A stretch of DNA of 64,000 nucleotides from Antilocapra americana (lineage: Eukaryota; Chordata; Mammalia; Artiodactyla; Antilocapridae). Below, piece by piece: positions 35,231 to 46,693 of the stretch. The position numbers and the translations under genes were made by a program. Numbering within the stretch: position 1 is the stretch's first letter; each line of letters opens with the position of its first letter. The notes under the pieces are model-generated. The model had not been told where the DNA came from. It did not search any database and worked only from the letters and a program-made list of their open reading frames with translations. The DNA lies in contig ML662442.1 of assembly GCA_007570785.1 (NCBI GenBank), positions 61,306,896 through 61,370,895 of the forward strand. Reading direction: 5' to 3'.

Positions 35231-35569
35231 TGAACTCTGATGAAACAATGTATAGTTTTTGATCATCCCCCTTGATTTTTCTGCAGTGGTATTAATGTGT
35301 GTGATCACAGAATGTTGCTCCAGTCCCCACTAGAGAGTTACTATGCTTTCATGTCTGAGCCTAGACTATGGATTTTCAGTCTCCTTAAACCCCTTGTACA
35401 TTATTGCATCGTTTCGACACCATCGATCATGTTTTCTTTTTAAATGAGAAAAGTACTTTAAGATGTCTTAGGATTATCTCACCTCTTAAAACACATAAAT
35501 TATCTTATGTTCTTTTTTATATTATATTCTTTATTATCATTTTTATTTATATTTATTTATTATATTAGT
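35231..35569. other. Unassigned sequence
   Basis: Nothing recognised. It ends in a TTTAT-rich stretch at about 35500-35565. Confidence 0.5.
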
Positions 35570-35662
35570 TGGTGGAAACCCCATGGACAGGGGAGACTGG
35601 CAGTCTGCAGTCCATAGGGCTGCAGAGTCAGACATGACTTACTGAGTACACAGCACATATGT
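35570..35662 (+). mobile_element. Bov-tA SINE 3' fragment
   Basis: 'aaaccccatggacaggggag', 'gcagtccatagggctgcaga', 'gtcagacatgactta', with a short CA-containing tail. The 5' two thirds are absent. Confidence 0.85.
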
Positions 35663-36147
35663 AAAATAAATACACAAAGTATGTCACAGTTGACTAAATG
35701 AAAAAGCACTACAAATCACAATACTTTTCTAATATCAGTGACTAGATTTACTTTAGATTGCTATGCAATTCGAGAATGGTCAAAAACATTCCACAATCAC
35801 TTATCTCTCTCAACCAAAGGCATTAAATATAAATACCCAAGGAAGATAAATTGTAAAGCATCCATTTTAAAATGAAAACATTTCAGTGAATGGCCTCTCC
35901 CTGGAGTTCTTACTGACTGAGCTGAGTTCACCTTTGGAGGTGAACACACTTAACTGTAGAGACAAGGCTACTGAGGGAGGCCGGAGTGCTTCATCCACAA
36001 CACACTGACATTTCAACGTAAATCACCAGGAGTTAAATTACAGAGGCTACACAAACTTCCCAGTTTCAATTTCCCATTTTTCACTCTTACTCTTCATCTA
36101 AATCCACATCAAGCACTAGTGTTCTCAAATACCTGACTTTTTAAAGA
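35663..36147. other. Unassigned sequence
   Basis: No repeat or coding signal recognised. Confidence 0.5.
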
Positions 36148-36304
36148 ACATTTATTGGAAGATGATTGCTTTACAATATTGTACTGGTTTCTGCTACGGT
36201 GGTGGTGGTGGTTTAGTTGCTAAGTAGTGTCCAACTCTTGCGATCCCATGGACTGTAGCTCACCAGACTCGTCTGTCATCAACATGAATCAGCCACATTT
36301 ACCT
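36148..36304 (-). mobile_element. Short bovine-type L1 3' end, antisense, split by a SINE
   Basis: 'atttattggaagatgattgc' and 'tttacaatattgtactggtt' before the SINE, and 'atcaacatgaatcagccaca' after it, are contiguous in the L1 3' UTR. Only ~80 bp of L1 is present. Confidence 0.82.
36198..36275 (-). mobile_element. Truncated Bov-A-type SINE nested in an L1 tail
   Basis: Starts with a GGT repeat (36199-36211), then 'agttgctaagtagtgtccaa' and 'ccatggactgtagctcacca'. About 78 bp long. The target-site duplication is not clean. Confidence 0.8.
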
Positions 36305-36998
36305 GGCTTTTTTTTTTTAATTGGTTTTGCCATACAATGACATGATATCGCCGGGGTGTACATATGTTCCCCCTACAGAATCCCCCTCCCTCCTCCCTCC
36401 TGATTCCCTCCCCCTGGGTCATCTCGGTGCACCAGCCCCGAGCATCAACCCTGGGCTGGCGATTGATTTCACATATGATACTTAACATGTTTCAATGCCA
36501 TTCTCCCAAATCATCCCACCCCTGCCCTCATCCACAGAGTCCACGAGTCTGTTCTATACATCTGCGTTCCTTTTGCTGTCTTGCATGTTGGGTTCTCGTT
36601 ACCGTCTTTCTAAATTTCATATATATGAGTTAGTATACTGTATTGTTGTTTTTCCTTCTGGCTTACTTCACTCTGGATAATAGGCTCCAGTTCCGTCCAC
36701 CTGAGTAGAACTGATTCAAATGAATTTTTTTTTAATGCTGAGTAATATTCCATTGTGTATATGTACCACAGCTTTCTTATGCATTTGTCATTTGATGGGC
36801 ATCTAGGTTGCTTGCATGTCCTGGCTATTGTAAACAGTGCAGCGATGAACATTGGGGTACATGTGGCTCTTTCAATTCTGGTTTCCTCGGTGTATATGCC
36901 CAGCAGTGGGATTGCTGGGTCAAATGGCAGGTCTATTTGCAGTTTTTTAAGGAATCTCCACACTGTTTTCTATAGTGGCTGTACCAGTTTGCGTTTTT
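36305..36998 (-). mobile_element. Bovine-type L1 3' end, antisense, 5'-truncated
   Basis: Begins at the complement of its A-tail (a T-run from 36309), then passes through the antisense 3' UTR ('ttggttttgccatacaatga', 'acagaatccccctccctcct') into the C-terminal part of ORF2 and stops at about 36998. It lies directly beside the shorter L1 tail at 36148-36304 in the same orientation. I see no matching target-site duplication. Confidence 0.9.
36610..36963 (-). pseudogene. L1 ORF2 C-terminal segment, still open
   Basis: A continuous 117-codon frame ending at the normal ORF2 stop ('HIYEI*', usually HIYGI). It contains the conserved end blocks '[17 protein letters not shown]', '[18 protein letters not shown]', '[16 protein letters not shown]' and 'SEVSQKEKQQYSILTH'. 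It has not accumulated stops, so this copy is younger than the old L1 at 0.5-1.5 kb. The endonuclease and RT are absent, so it codes for no working protein. Confidence 0.9.
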
Positions 36999-38387
36999 AA
37001 GTAGCTCAAAATATATCTGCAGTGGAAACCTCAGATTTCTCTCTCTTCTTCTAAAACCTTTATCAAACAGTCATTAATCTTAGCTTTTTTCCCCTTTCTC
37101 TCAATTTGAACTGGAAACCTGTTTAATTCTTCTATTTCATTCACTTAGATATATACTATCCTTCTTTTCTATATGTAGCTGGAAAAATGTGTTGGTTGGC
37201 AAAAGTCTCCCTCACAGGTGATAATTTCTGAAGTTTCTTTGAACTTCTCAGGATTAATATACATGAAAATCATTTTGAGGGCCAAATGTATGGCTCTCAG
37301 TGTATTATATGGCATTAATTTTAATTTCTAAGCAGAGATGCAGTCATCAATGAGGTCAACTTAGTTTTAGGTGACAGATAACACTACTGAAATGGCTCCC
37401 ATAGATCCCGAAGGGTTGTAAAATTCAGTACCGAACAAAAATGTTTCAAAAAAAAAAAAAAAGAAAGAAATTGATACAATCATAAAAAGCAGAGATTTTT
37501 AAGCCTAAGTTGTCATTTTCATCTATGTGAATAATCACATATAGAATATACCTCCAAAAAGGTATAAAAATGTTTCAGGATTCAATTTTTCACTTTTTTG
37601 ATCCAATGAAGTAGATCAAAGTCCCTGAATAAAGACTTCTCACAGACTACATTTGGAAGCTCCAAATCACTTCTGTCCTCTTCCACTTGCTTGCCCAGTT
37701 TAATAAGCTACCAGTGAGACTCACTCCTAACTGCTGTATTCCTGCAGAACACGATAAAGCTGGCTGTTTTCAGTTAGTACACTTCCTTAGCCAGTGGTGT
37801 GAGCTAATTTTATATTTAAGGCATAAAATTAAAATTGTGTAAAACCCATTGTTTGAATTCTTTATAAAACAATCATACTCCAATATGGTTTTTGAAAGAA
37901 ATCACAATGAAAAGCAAAGTTTACATATACACTTTTTAAAGCACCAATTTATGACTCTTTAATTTAAAGGAAAATGAAGATGAACATAAAATGATGTTCA
38001 ACGACTTTAAAGGTTTGCTGGTGCCAATAAAGTCTATTATTCCCCCCCGACAATCTCCTTATGAACCTGTTGTGAAGACAGAAAAATAAATGTAAGGTAT
38101 CAATCATTTCTATGGCAATAGATTGTGATGTCAAAACAGGGAAAAATATAGATTTATAGTAAGAATGGGATGTCTGTAGATAAGCACAAAATTTGGCATA
38201 AGGTCTACAGAATAGACAAAGCCAGCCAGATTGTATTTACTTATATCTTGTTTTTTTTCCTCCCCCAGTAACACAAATTATATATTGTTAAGTATCATGT
38301 TTCACTAATGCTTTGATGTTTATACAATTATTTAAATTATTATTATTACTTCAAGACACTGAAAAGCTTATTTAAATTGAAAAACAT
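36999..38387. other. Unassigned AT-rich sequence
   Basis: Contains an A-run at 37447-37463 and short AT-rich tracts. No gene or repeat family recognised. Confidence 0.5.
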
Positions 38388-38398
38388 AAGGATTACTA

Positions 38399-38613
38399 AA
38401 GGTTTTCTCTGGTGGCTCAGATGGCAAAGAATCCTGCTGCTGTGCAGGAGACCTAGGTTCAATCACTGGGATGGGAAAATTCCCTGAAGAAGGAAATGGC
38501 AACCCACTCTAGTATTCTTACCTGGAAAATTCCACAGACAGAGGAGCCTGGTGGGCTATAGTCTGTAGGGTTGCAAAGAGTCAGACACGACTCAGCGACT
38601 AACACACACACAC
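38399..38613 (+). mobile_element. Bov-tA SINE with 11-bp target-site duplication
   Basis: Complete from the tRNA-like head ('ggttttctctggtggctcag') to the CA tail at 38601-38613. The A- and B-box regions are still visible ('tggctcagatgg', 'ggttcaatcac'). The identical 11-mer aaggattacta occurs at 38388-38398 and 38614-38624. Confidence 0.96.
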
Positions 38614-38800
38614 AAGGATTACTACCAATTTATTATTACTCATTATTCAACAAATAAACATGTTATTACTTTTGAGTAAAAGAATTGTATACTTATACAA
38701 TCCAAAAGGTAGAGTAATAGAAATACACTGCATTTATTTTGAAGAGCAGAAATTGCACCTCCAAGCGGGTGAAAACTGGTTCTTGGAGGAGATAAAAAAG

Positions 38801-38834
<34 letters not shown>

Positions 38835-39049
38835 TATTTATACAGTACATAAACAAGTATACAGTGCATCTGTGGAATTATGAAATGACTGAGTGGAGTA
38901 GGTCACAATGACAAAGTTGTTGGGCAAAACTGATTATTCCCCCATTAACTAAGGAAAGGAGTCAGTAACACGATTTAAAGTGCAGGAATCACAAATCCAC
39001 AGAAATCTGATTCAAAGTGGGAAGAAGTGTGGGCTCTCATACTGAGGAA
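38614..39049. other. Unassigned sequence containing an AT microsatellite
   Basis: About 12 AT units at 38801-38825, then a second AT-rich stretch to 38842. The rest is unassigned. Confidence 0.75.
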
Positions 39050-39215
39050 AAAGTTGAGTCAGAAAACTCTGGTTTAAGTTATATATCAAGTTTTCATTAG
39101 ACATTGTGTCTTGCTCATATTGTTATCCTTTATTGAACAGAATGCAATAATGTAAATGAATACTTAGTACAGCGTCTAGTGCACGGAAAAGAATCAATAT
39201 GACACTTTTAAATAT
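39050..39215 (+). repeat. Possible MIR SINE
   Basis: Weak ordered match to the MIR 3' half: 'gcaataatgtaaatgaatac', 'ttagtacagcgtctagtgca'. Low identity. Confidence 0.45.
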
Positions 39216-42200
39216 TAATAAATACATAGTTTAACAAATATATATTGACCACTTGAAATGCTGGGGTGATTTATTAGTCTCAAAAAGCCTACAAAATGAC
39301 TTAAGAAGATGGTTTTAAATGAAAATAGTTTGAATATAAAATCGTCCCTCAGTAGAGTGATAAAATTCAGTAATGAGTTATTGAAGGAAGTTTTAGAACC
39401 TCTATTTCGAAAAAAATTCAGGTAACTACACCTCCATCTGCTCAAGATGACTTATACATTCATGAGCCTTAAGGAAAGGGGCTAGACCAGATGGTCTTGA
39501 ATTCTCTTCCACATCTATTATTTTCAGACCTCAAATAGTTTGTGTTAAACATGCTACTTTAAAACTATATATAATGGATACAATGGATAGGACAAAACTC
39601 TAGCCCATGTTTTAAAAAACATAGTAGCTTATGTTTTGAAACAATTTGTTTTGTCTATAAATTTCGATCAAAAATAACAAATGATGATTGCATTCATAAT
39701 TAACAATTCCAGGGATTTCTTAGGTATAAAACAGAAGAAAACAATATTTGATTAATGCATTATTGAAAGTTCATATTCTAGGAGCCCTATGTGAATTGTC
39801 AGTGTATATTCCATAGCTCGTTATGATTTATCTTCATCAGCCATAGGCCAAAATTACCAGAGTCCAATTACTTTGCTTCCTAGATTCAAGAGAGGAAGAG
39901 AAATTATGTCAGTCTACCACAGGAGATGGCTTAAAATGCCTGAGGTAAAGAAAGTAATCTACTGTTCTCTGACATTCACTGCCTGAAAGTCATTCACATT
40001 AACAACCATTCAAACTTGTTTAGTGCAAGCCAATTGCTTCTATTTCCCTCTTGTCAGTTACATTAGCTTCAATTCAAATTTAACTCTTACAAAATTAAAA
40101 AAAATAAAATTCTCAAAAAGCTTGACAAGGGCATGTATGAGACTTGACAGAACATAATGCTTCTAAATTTACTAACTTTAACATAATAATCTTCAAATTT
40201 TTATTTTCACAAAGAACTCTCTACCCTTTAGGAGTATGCTAATTTTCATTCTCTTATTTATTACCCTGAACCAGGGTGTGATGATGGGCAAATAAAAGTT
40301 TATCAAGATTAAAAAAAAAAATCCTTCATTTATACTAAGTATAGCATCAGCAGAAAAAAACAAACGTCGTGAATTTCAAGCAAGACTATGTCATTATTTA
40401 CCATTACAAGATAAGAGATCAAGTTGCATTTCAAATTGCATAATATAATCCAATATTCTTTCACTAAGAACTATTATATAACAGACCATTAACTTCCAGA
40501 CAATTTAGAGCTCACAAGGTTAACATCAGCACTACAAAAAGGAAATGGAGATGACATTTAAATAACAGTAAGTGAAAATATTCTATTTTACAACATAATG
40601 GAGATATTAAGTTTGATGTTTATCTGTTATGTATGATTGTAAGACTTTTGATGTTTTACAAGCCTTTTCACTAAAATTTAATATTATTTAAACTACATAT
40701 TTTACATGTGAATAAAAATGCATGATATATAATACAATTACCAATGAACTAAATCTCAACTTTTTTTGTTTCTAATTTTACTCATTTTTGTCTTCAGTAT
40801 GTTTGTGAGTTTCTAAAGGATAGAAAAAGGAGAAAAGATAATGGTCTAGATCTACTTAAGCTTTACCAAGTCTATCTGTGGTAGAAAAACCAGAATGTGG
40901 GCACAGCTAATACACTCACTAAAACTGTCTTAAACTTGTTACATATAGAGAAAGAGCCTGAGGTAAAAGCAACAGATCCAATTATATTTAGGAATAATTA
41001 ATTGTCAAATCCTGAGTGAAGGCTACATTTCAATTAAAAAATGAGCCAAATACATTTTTATATGTTCAATGAGTCAAAGAAAGTCTTTCCTGCCAGTTAA
41101 CTCTATCTGGGTGAGGTCCATTAATTTTCAAAATTGAGCAGTGAAACAACTTACAGAAAGCTGCAAATATTAACAAGATCTGCACGGTGTCCTCAGAGAT
41201 GGTGATCAAGACCTCAGAAAAAATATTATGTGGACATCAGGAATGACATGCCTTTCTGGTTTTTATGTGACTAGTACACCTTTAGGTATTCCTATTACTT
41301 TATCACTGTGTCAGTAATTCTTAGAATCATTTTAAACATCAAAATAAAACATAAGACTTTTAAGGAACAGACCCATGATGTTTCTATGCCATCATTATTA
41401 CGGCAAAATCCTTTTAACAAGAAATTTTTAAAGTACAGTTATCATCATGCTTTTTCTCCAATGGGACGTTTTAAGTTTCTTTGGGCTGGAACAAACATAA
41501 ATTAAGTTACCAATTTGTCTTTTCTCTATTATATAGGGGTGCATTTATGCCATAAAAATAAAACAATGTGACAAACAGCATGATAGAAAAATATTTCTCA
41601 CTTTCCCTTAGAACTCTATGCTTGATGGCAGAGAAAAAGAAGAGATGCTGTCATATGTCAAAAAAAAAAAAAAAGGTTAAAAGCAATTTGAGTTCGCTAA
41701 CTACTTATAGCAAAGATTCTTACACATTTTTTTATGCCATGATTCCCTTCGGCAGCCTACTAAAGTCCAGTCCTCTTATAAGAAGAAGTTTCACAAATGC
41801 ATAAAATACAGAGTTGCACTGGAAATGAGTTAGAATGAATAACAGGTATCACATTATCTTTTAGATATGCAATATAGTAATAAATATGTTTATTTAGTAA
41901 TGCTTTAAATAGAGATAGGCCTATAAAATACTATAATGTAAAAGTAGTGGTAAGAGTAAGTGATATTTTAAGCTATCTACAACATCGGTAATGTGATATA
42001 AAAATATCTGTGAAGTTTGTTAGAAATAAACTCATCAATGTTACTAACACAGGTTAGTGTGTTTATTCATAAGTAAAGGAAACACTCAATTAGAGTTGGA
42101 AATTAGAGGAAATAAGATGTAATTTTTTTTTCATGTATAAATTCTCCTACGGTGAGTTCAACTCTAAAATAATAAGGTTAAGAACTCCTGTTTCAAAGGG

Positions 42201-42372
42201 ATACTTTCCAGTCTCCTCCATTATCTTCCCTTACAGCTCCTTCTCATCAGACACATAAAACCTTTATCAATACCTCCAACCATTATCTTCTAGAGGACAC
42301 TCCATAACCAACTCTATACACCTCTCAGTAGTGGCCATCACCGAAGCTACTACATGGCACATCTGATACAGA
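39216..42372. other. Unassigned AT-rich sequence, poor in young repeats
   Basis: Over 3 kb without a recognised mobile element. A-runs at 40309-40321 and 41659-41675. Open frames reach 78 codons only and resemble nothing known to me. Confidence 0.5.
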
Positions 42373-42385
42373 AATATATAGACAT

Positions 42386-42608
42386 ACACACATGTGCACT
42401 AAGTCACTTCAGTCATGTCCAACTCTTTGTGACTCTGTGAACTATAGCCCGCCAGGACCCTCCGTTCATAGGACTCTCCAGGCAAGAGTATTAAGAATAC
42501 TGGAATGGGTTGCCCTCCTGTAGCGGATGTTCCTGGGCCAGCAATTAACTCTTAAGTCTCCTGTCTGGGCAAGTGAGTTCTGTATCTCTAGCACCACCTG
42601 GGAAACCC
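42386..42608 (-). mobile_element. Bov-tA SINE with imperfect 13-bp target-site duplication
   Basis: Antisense copy: 'tcatgtccaactctttgtga' to 'caccacctgggaaaccc'. Flanks aatatatagacat (42373-42385) and aatatatagatat (42609-42621) match at 12 of 13 positions. A 9-bp local duplication ('agtattaagaatactgg') lengthens its middle. Confidence 0.92.
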
Positions 42609-43529
42609 AATATATAGATATCCAGATATATCTGGATATTTGAAAAAGAGCATTAATGATGATCAGAAACAAGGGTAATATGCTGAGACAACTGTTGAAA
42701 TTCAGAGGTATAACTCTCATCATGAAGAAAAGTATGGCATCTGTTCTAGAATAAAGCATGATCCTATAATCTTAGTCATTCCCAGTTATGACCCTATGTT
42801 TATCTCTCAGTTGCTTTCTCCATGAAAGAAAATCTTTACCCACTAGCTGTAATGGATTCTTAATAGCTTTAGAGTTTAATTGAGTTTTGTATATTACATG
42901 AAATTGGCTGACTAGTATATTATGGTTTATTCTGGTGAAACTACAAATCTCCATCACCTCTAATTTATGACAAAAATATGAGTTAGCTTTGAAACCATTA
43001 ATATAGTTAATATCTATATCCTAAAAAGTTATTAGATACAGAACTAGATTTAAGTTGATTCCTGCATTCTAATCATTAGCTGTAAAGAACTAGTTTGCTG
43101 ATGTGCATTTAATAGATACTGCTTTAAAAAAGCATAAAATACTGATAAAGTTGGGGATGGTAGAAGACTAACAACATTTAGCAAATCACTGAAGGTGGGA
43201 GAAAGGCCAAAAAAAAAAAAAATGAACATCTGAAAAAAGGCAGACAATCTACATAAAAATGAAATTAGCTGATGAAAAACAGGAAAACATTCAAGTGTTT
43301 TCCATATTTTCAAAAATACTTTGGAGAATAAAAATGTTCTAATTGTAAATATTTAAAGTTCAAAGAAGGGGCTAAAAAAGAAAAGGAGGTGAAAATTAAG
43401 TTGCCACAATTCACCAAGAACGAAATACAAATGACCAAGTAAGAAAAAGTTCAAGCTTAGGGTAATTAGGTAACTAATCAAAATATGTAAATATAAATAA
43501 AAAACTTAAATGTCTGTTTTCCACTCAGG
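42609..43529. other. Unassigned sequence
   Basis: An A-run at 43209-43222. Open frames of up to 97 codons have no recognised motif. Confidence 0.5.
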
Positions 43530-43892
43530 CTGCCAAAAGCTAAAGCCTGATGATATCAAATACTAGAGATGATATATAGAAGCTGGGATTTAGTAATTGA
43601 CAGTGAAAGTATTACCAAATATAATACTTTGGGATGCAATTTCACAATGTCTTATAAAAGTGAGTATGGATATACAACATGACATTAGCGTTCCGATTTT
43701 AGTAATAGACTATAGGAAAACTTCTATATTCTTGAAGATGACACATACAAAAAATATCCATTACAGCATTGCTTATAATTGAAAAGAACCGGAAATAATT
43801 TAAATGAAATGTGGAAGAATGATACTAAATGACAAATCACAGAGTGGAATAATTTTTTAGCCATGGACTACTAAACTGGATTAATGTGACTC
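43530..43892 (+). repeat. Old L1 ORF2 3' fragment
   Basis: Blocks in L1 order: 'gggatgcaatttcacaatgt', 'cttataaaagtgagtatgga', 'ttacagcattgcttataatt', 'gaaaagaaccggaaataatt', 'gtggaataattttttagcca'. Heavily diverged, with many stops. Confidence 0.75.
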
Positions 43893-44104
43893 TGCATGTG
43901 CCTGCCAGTCATCCAGTCATGCTCTGGACACCCTGGATTATAGCACGCTAGGTTCTGCTGTCAATGGAATTTTCCAGACAAGAATACTGGAGTGGGTTGC
44001 CATCTTCTACTTCAGAGGATCTTCCAACTCAGGGATCGAACCTGTATCTCCAGTGCCTCCTGTACTGGCAAGCAGGTTCTTAACGACTCTGCTACCTGGG
44101 CTCT
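43893..44104 (-). mobile_element. Bov-tA SINE, diverged, next to old L1
   Basis: Antisense copy: 'catgctctggacaccctgga', 'caagaatactggagtgggtt', 'cagggatcgaacctgtatct', 'gactctgctacctgggctc'. It abuts the L1 fragment at 43530-43892 and probably inserted into it. No clear target-site duplication. Confidence 0.88.
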
Positions 44105-45904
44105 ATGGATAATAATAAAAACTTAAGAGAAACTAAGACTAAAGATTATTTGATATATTTGTTCATATAATTAATATATTGAAAAAAACAAACCTTAAAA
44201 TACCACATTCTCCTAAACAATCTACTGGGAAAATTCCACTCAAAAGTGATATATTAAAATGAAAAAGGAGTAGATAAATCATAGTAAAATGACTGGTTTT
44301 AAACACTTAGATGTAGAAGTAGTGTAAAACAGCAGTAAGAACAATGATTACAAAATGGAATACAAACGTTGCATAACATCACAAAGTAAAATAACGTTTA
44401 AAAGATGTTATCAATTATTAGTTAGTGGCAGTAAATAAGGATATTCATTTTATAGCAAAAAGTCAAGTAGCCATCCAATAATGAATTTCCAAAAATGATT
44501 CTGATGACATAATATTTACCGTGATCCATTTTCTTACTTTCTGTTATCTTTTAAACATACTTGACCTCATTGACTAGATTTGTTTTCCCACATAATAACA
44601 CTCCTCATTCAAATCTCACTGGTGCAGTTCTACATGTTTTCATGGATATCCTGTAAATTCTATGTGTGCAAGCTTATTTTTAGAACTTCTACAGATAAAA
44701 TCACCCAGCTCTTTTTGATGCATTACATTAAGTAAACCTTACATGAAGAAAAAAGTCAAAGAAAGAAGAGAAAGAAATAAACACTTGTGATGGGAAAATT
44801 TGACCTGTCAGTCATTATTTTAGTTTCACCTAGTTTCCTATTTTAATATATACAATTAGTTATTTATTGTTAAGAACTAGTGCATATGGAATACACTTAA
44901 AAATTATTTTATCCAAGCACTAACCCTTCCTCTCTTTTTCCTCTTTATGCAAATATAGATATATAGAAACATATACACACATACACATAGAAAGTGATGC
45001 ATAAAATGAAATTCTCCAAAAGTTAATAATTGATGTTTTTTTTCTATATAACATAACATTTAGGTGATTTTGTTTTCTTTTTTTTTGCAAACTTGATTTC
45101 AGCCTTTCAAACTATGGTAGAAATTCAATAGAAAAATAAATTTGGAAATGCTAACCTTATTTTTAAAATATCAACATAAAGTAACAAAGAAGCAGATCCA
45201 AAATGCACACACAACTAGGCAAGTAAAACAACTAAGACTTATAACTACCAGTTAGATGATTTTTATATTTTTACATTGCTTTCACTAAAACAAACTCTCA
45301 GAAATATATCCACTTTCATAAAATAAGCAACAAAATTTATTATAAACTCACATGGTACTATGTGAATAAATATGCAAGTATTAAAAATTAATGAAACTAA
45401 AATCTAATTTATCATCTTTGTAAAAGCCTGTGAAATAGAACATTTATACTTCAAGAGGTAACATGATAGAAAAGCAAAACACCTATAAGAAAATGGTTTA
45501 AAAATACTTAATATAGCATTGGATATTTATCAAAATTCGATGTGATAGATGAATTTCTAAGTTACTTCTCCATTATATGAGTATTTTTTCTATATTGTGA
45601 TGAGGAGAAAGTTACTAAAGTTCTGACCAGCAAGTTTTCCTGTGGCTTTAATATCAACTGCTCATAGGAGACACAGCTTTTAGAAAATCAATTTACTCAT
45701 AGCCTCAAGACAAAATAATTTGGTAGCAACAAGAGGAAAGAGATACTCGAAAGGACTGCCTGAAGGATATGCATTAAAGACAGTCCTCTAGACAAGGTCC
45801 ACTTTATCGTTAAATCAAGGCTGAGCTCCTGAGAAGCTAATTTTTTTTCTTATCTTCTAAATTAAGACAAGGTACATTTTTCTGAAGCAACTAACTTATT
45901 TTAT
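44105..45904. other. Unassigned AT-rich sequence
   Basis: The first ~80 bases may continue the old L1. Otherwise nothing is recognised in 1.8 kb. Confidence 0.5.
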
Positions 45905-46150
45905 CATATGAAAACTGAGTCAGAAGTATTCTGATTCACATCCCAGCTCAACAAGTTCATAGCTGTGTGACCTGAGACAAATCTCTTAAATTCTCTGATA
46001 CTCCTTTCTGGAAAACATAAAACATAACAAAAAACCACTTTGTAGTATATTGTCATAATTAAATAACACAATTATGTGTCAAATACTGAGAACAGTTTTA
46101 GAATAAGTGATTGATACATGGGGGTTTTATTATAAATAATACCATAGTTA
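45905..46150 (+). repeat. MIR SINE
   Basis: Ordered match: 'attctgattcacatcccagc', 'catagctgtgtgacctgaga', 'caaatctcttaaattctctg', 'tgtcataattaaataacaca', 'aatactgagaacagttttag'. Confidence 0.8.
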
Positions 46151-46693
46151 TTAACTGAGAGAAATTTTACTTTTACTACTAATAAATTGAGAACCAAATA
46201 TGGCCTCCCTAATAACACCAAATTCTATGACATAAATGTTTATTTACTTTTATTAACCCCTAAATCTAGCTATCTTTTACCCTAGTATCCTTTAACCACC
46301 AAGTTACTTATCAATTTTTGTTGTTCTATTCAATCTTGTATGTTCCAGTAAACCATCTCATATTGTTTGGAAGTTAAGAAGGATATAAATAACACATATA
46401 ACCACATGTAAATATATATATAATAAAATAAAGACTCTTTCAATAATGTTTTATATACTCTAAAATCAGTCCAGTGTTTACCATGAGACATATAGCCTGT
46501 GCTCTGTGTATAATACTATAATATTATACATAATATTATAAGTTATATATAAATGTATTATTAATAAATATATGTTCAAGCTTTATAAATAAATATATGT
46601 TCAAAACTCATCACAACACAAAAAACTATTACACTTGGTGAGAAAAGCAAAATGGCACAGATTTAGGTACACAACAAGGAAAATAACTCCATT
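46151..46693. other. Unassigned AT-rich sequence
   Basis: Contains near-repeats of 'aaataaatatatgttcaa' at 46563 and 46589 (26-bp spacing). No gene. Confidence 0.5.

Noticed and set aside
38399..38480. tRNA gene suggested by A- and B-box-like sequence
   Set aside because: This is the tRNA-derived head of a Bov-tA SINE; it lacks a tRNA cloverleaf 3' half and is flanked by a TSD.
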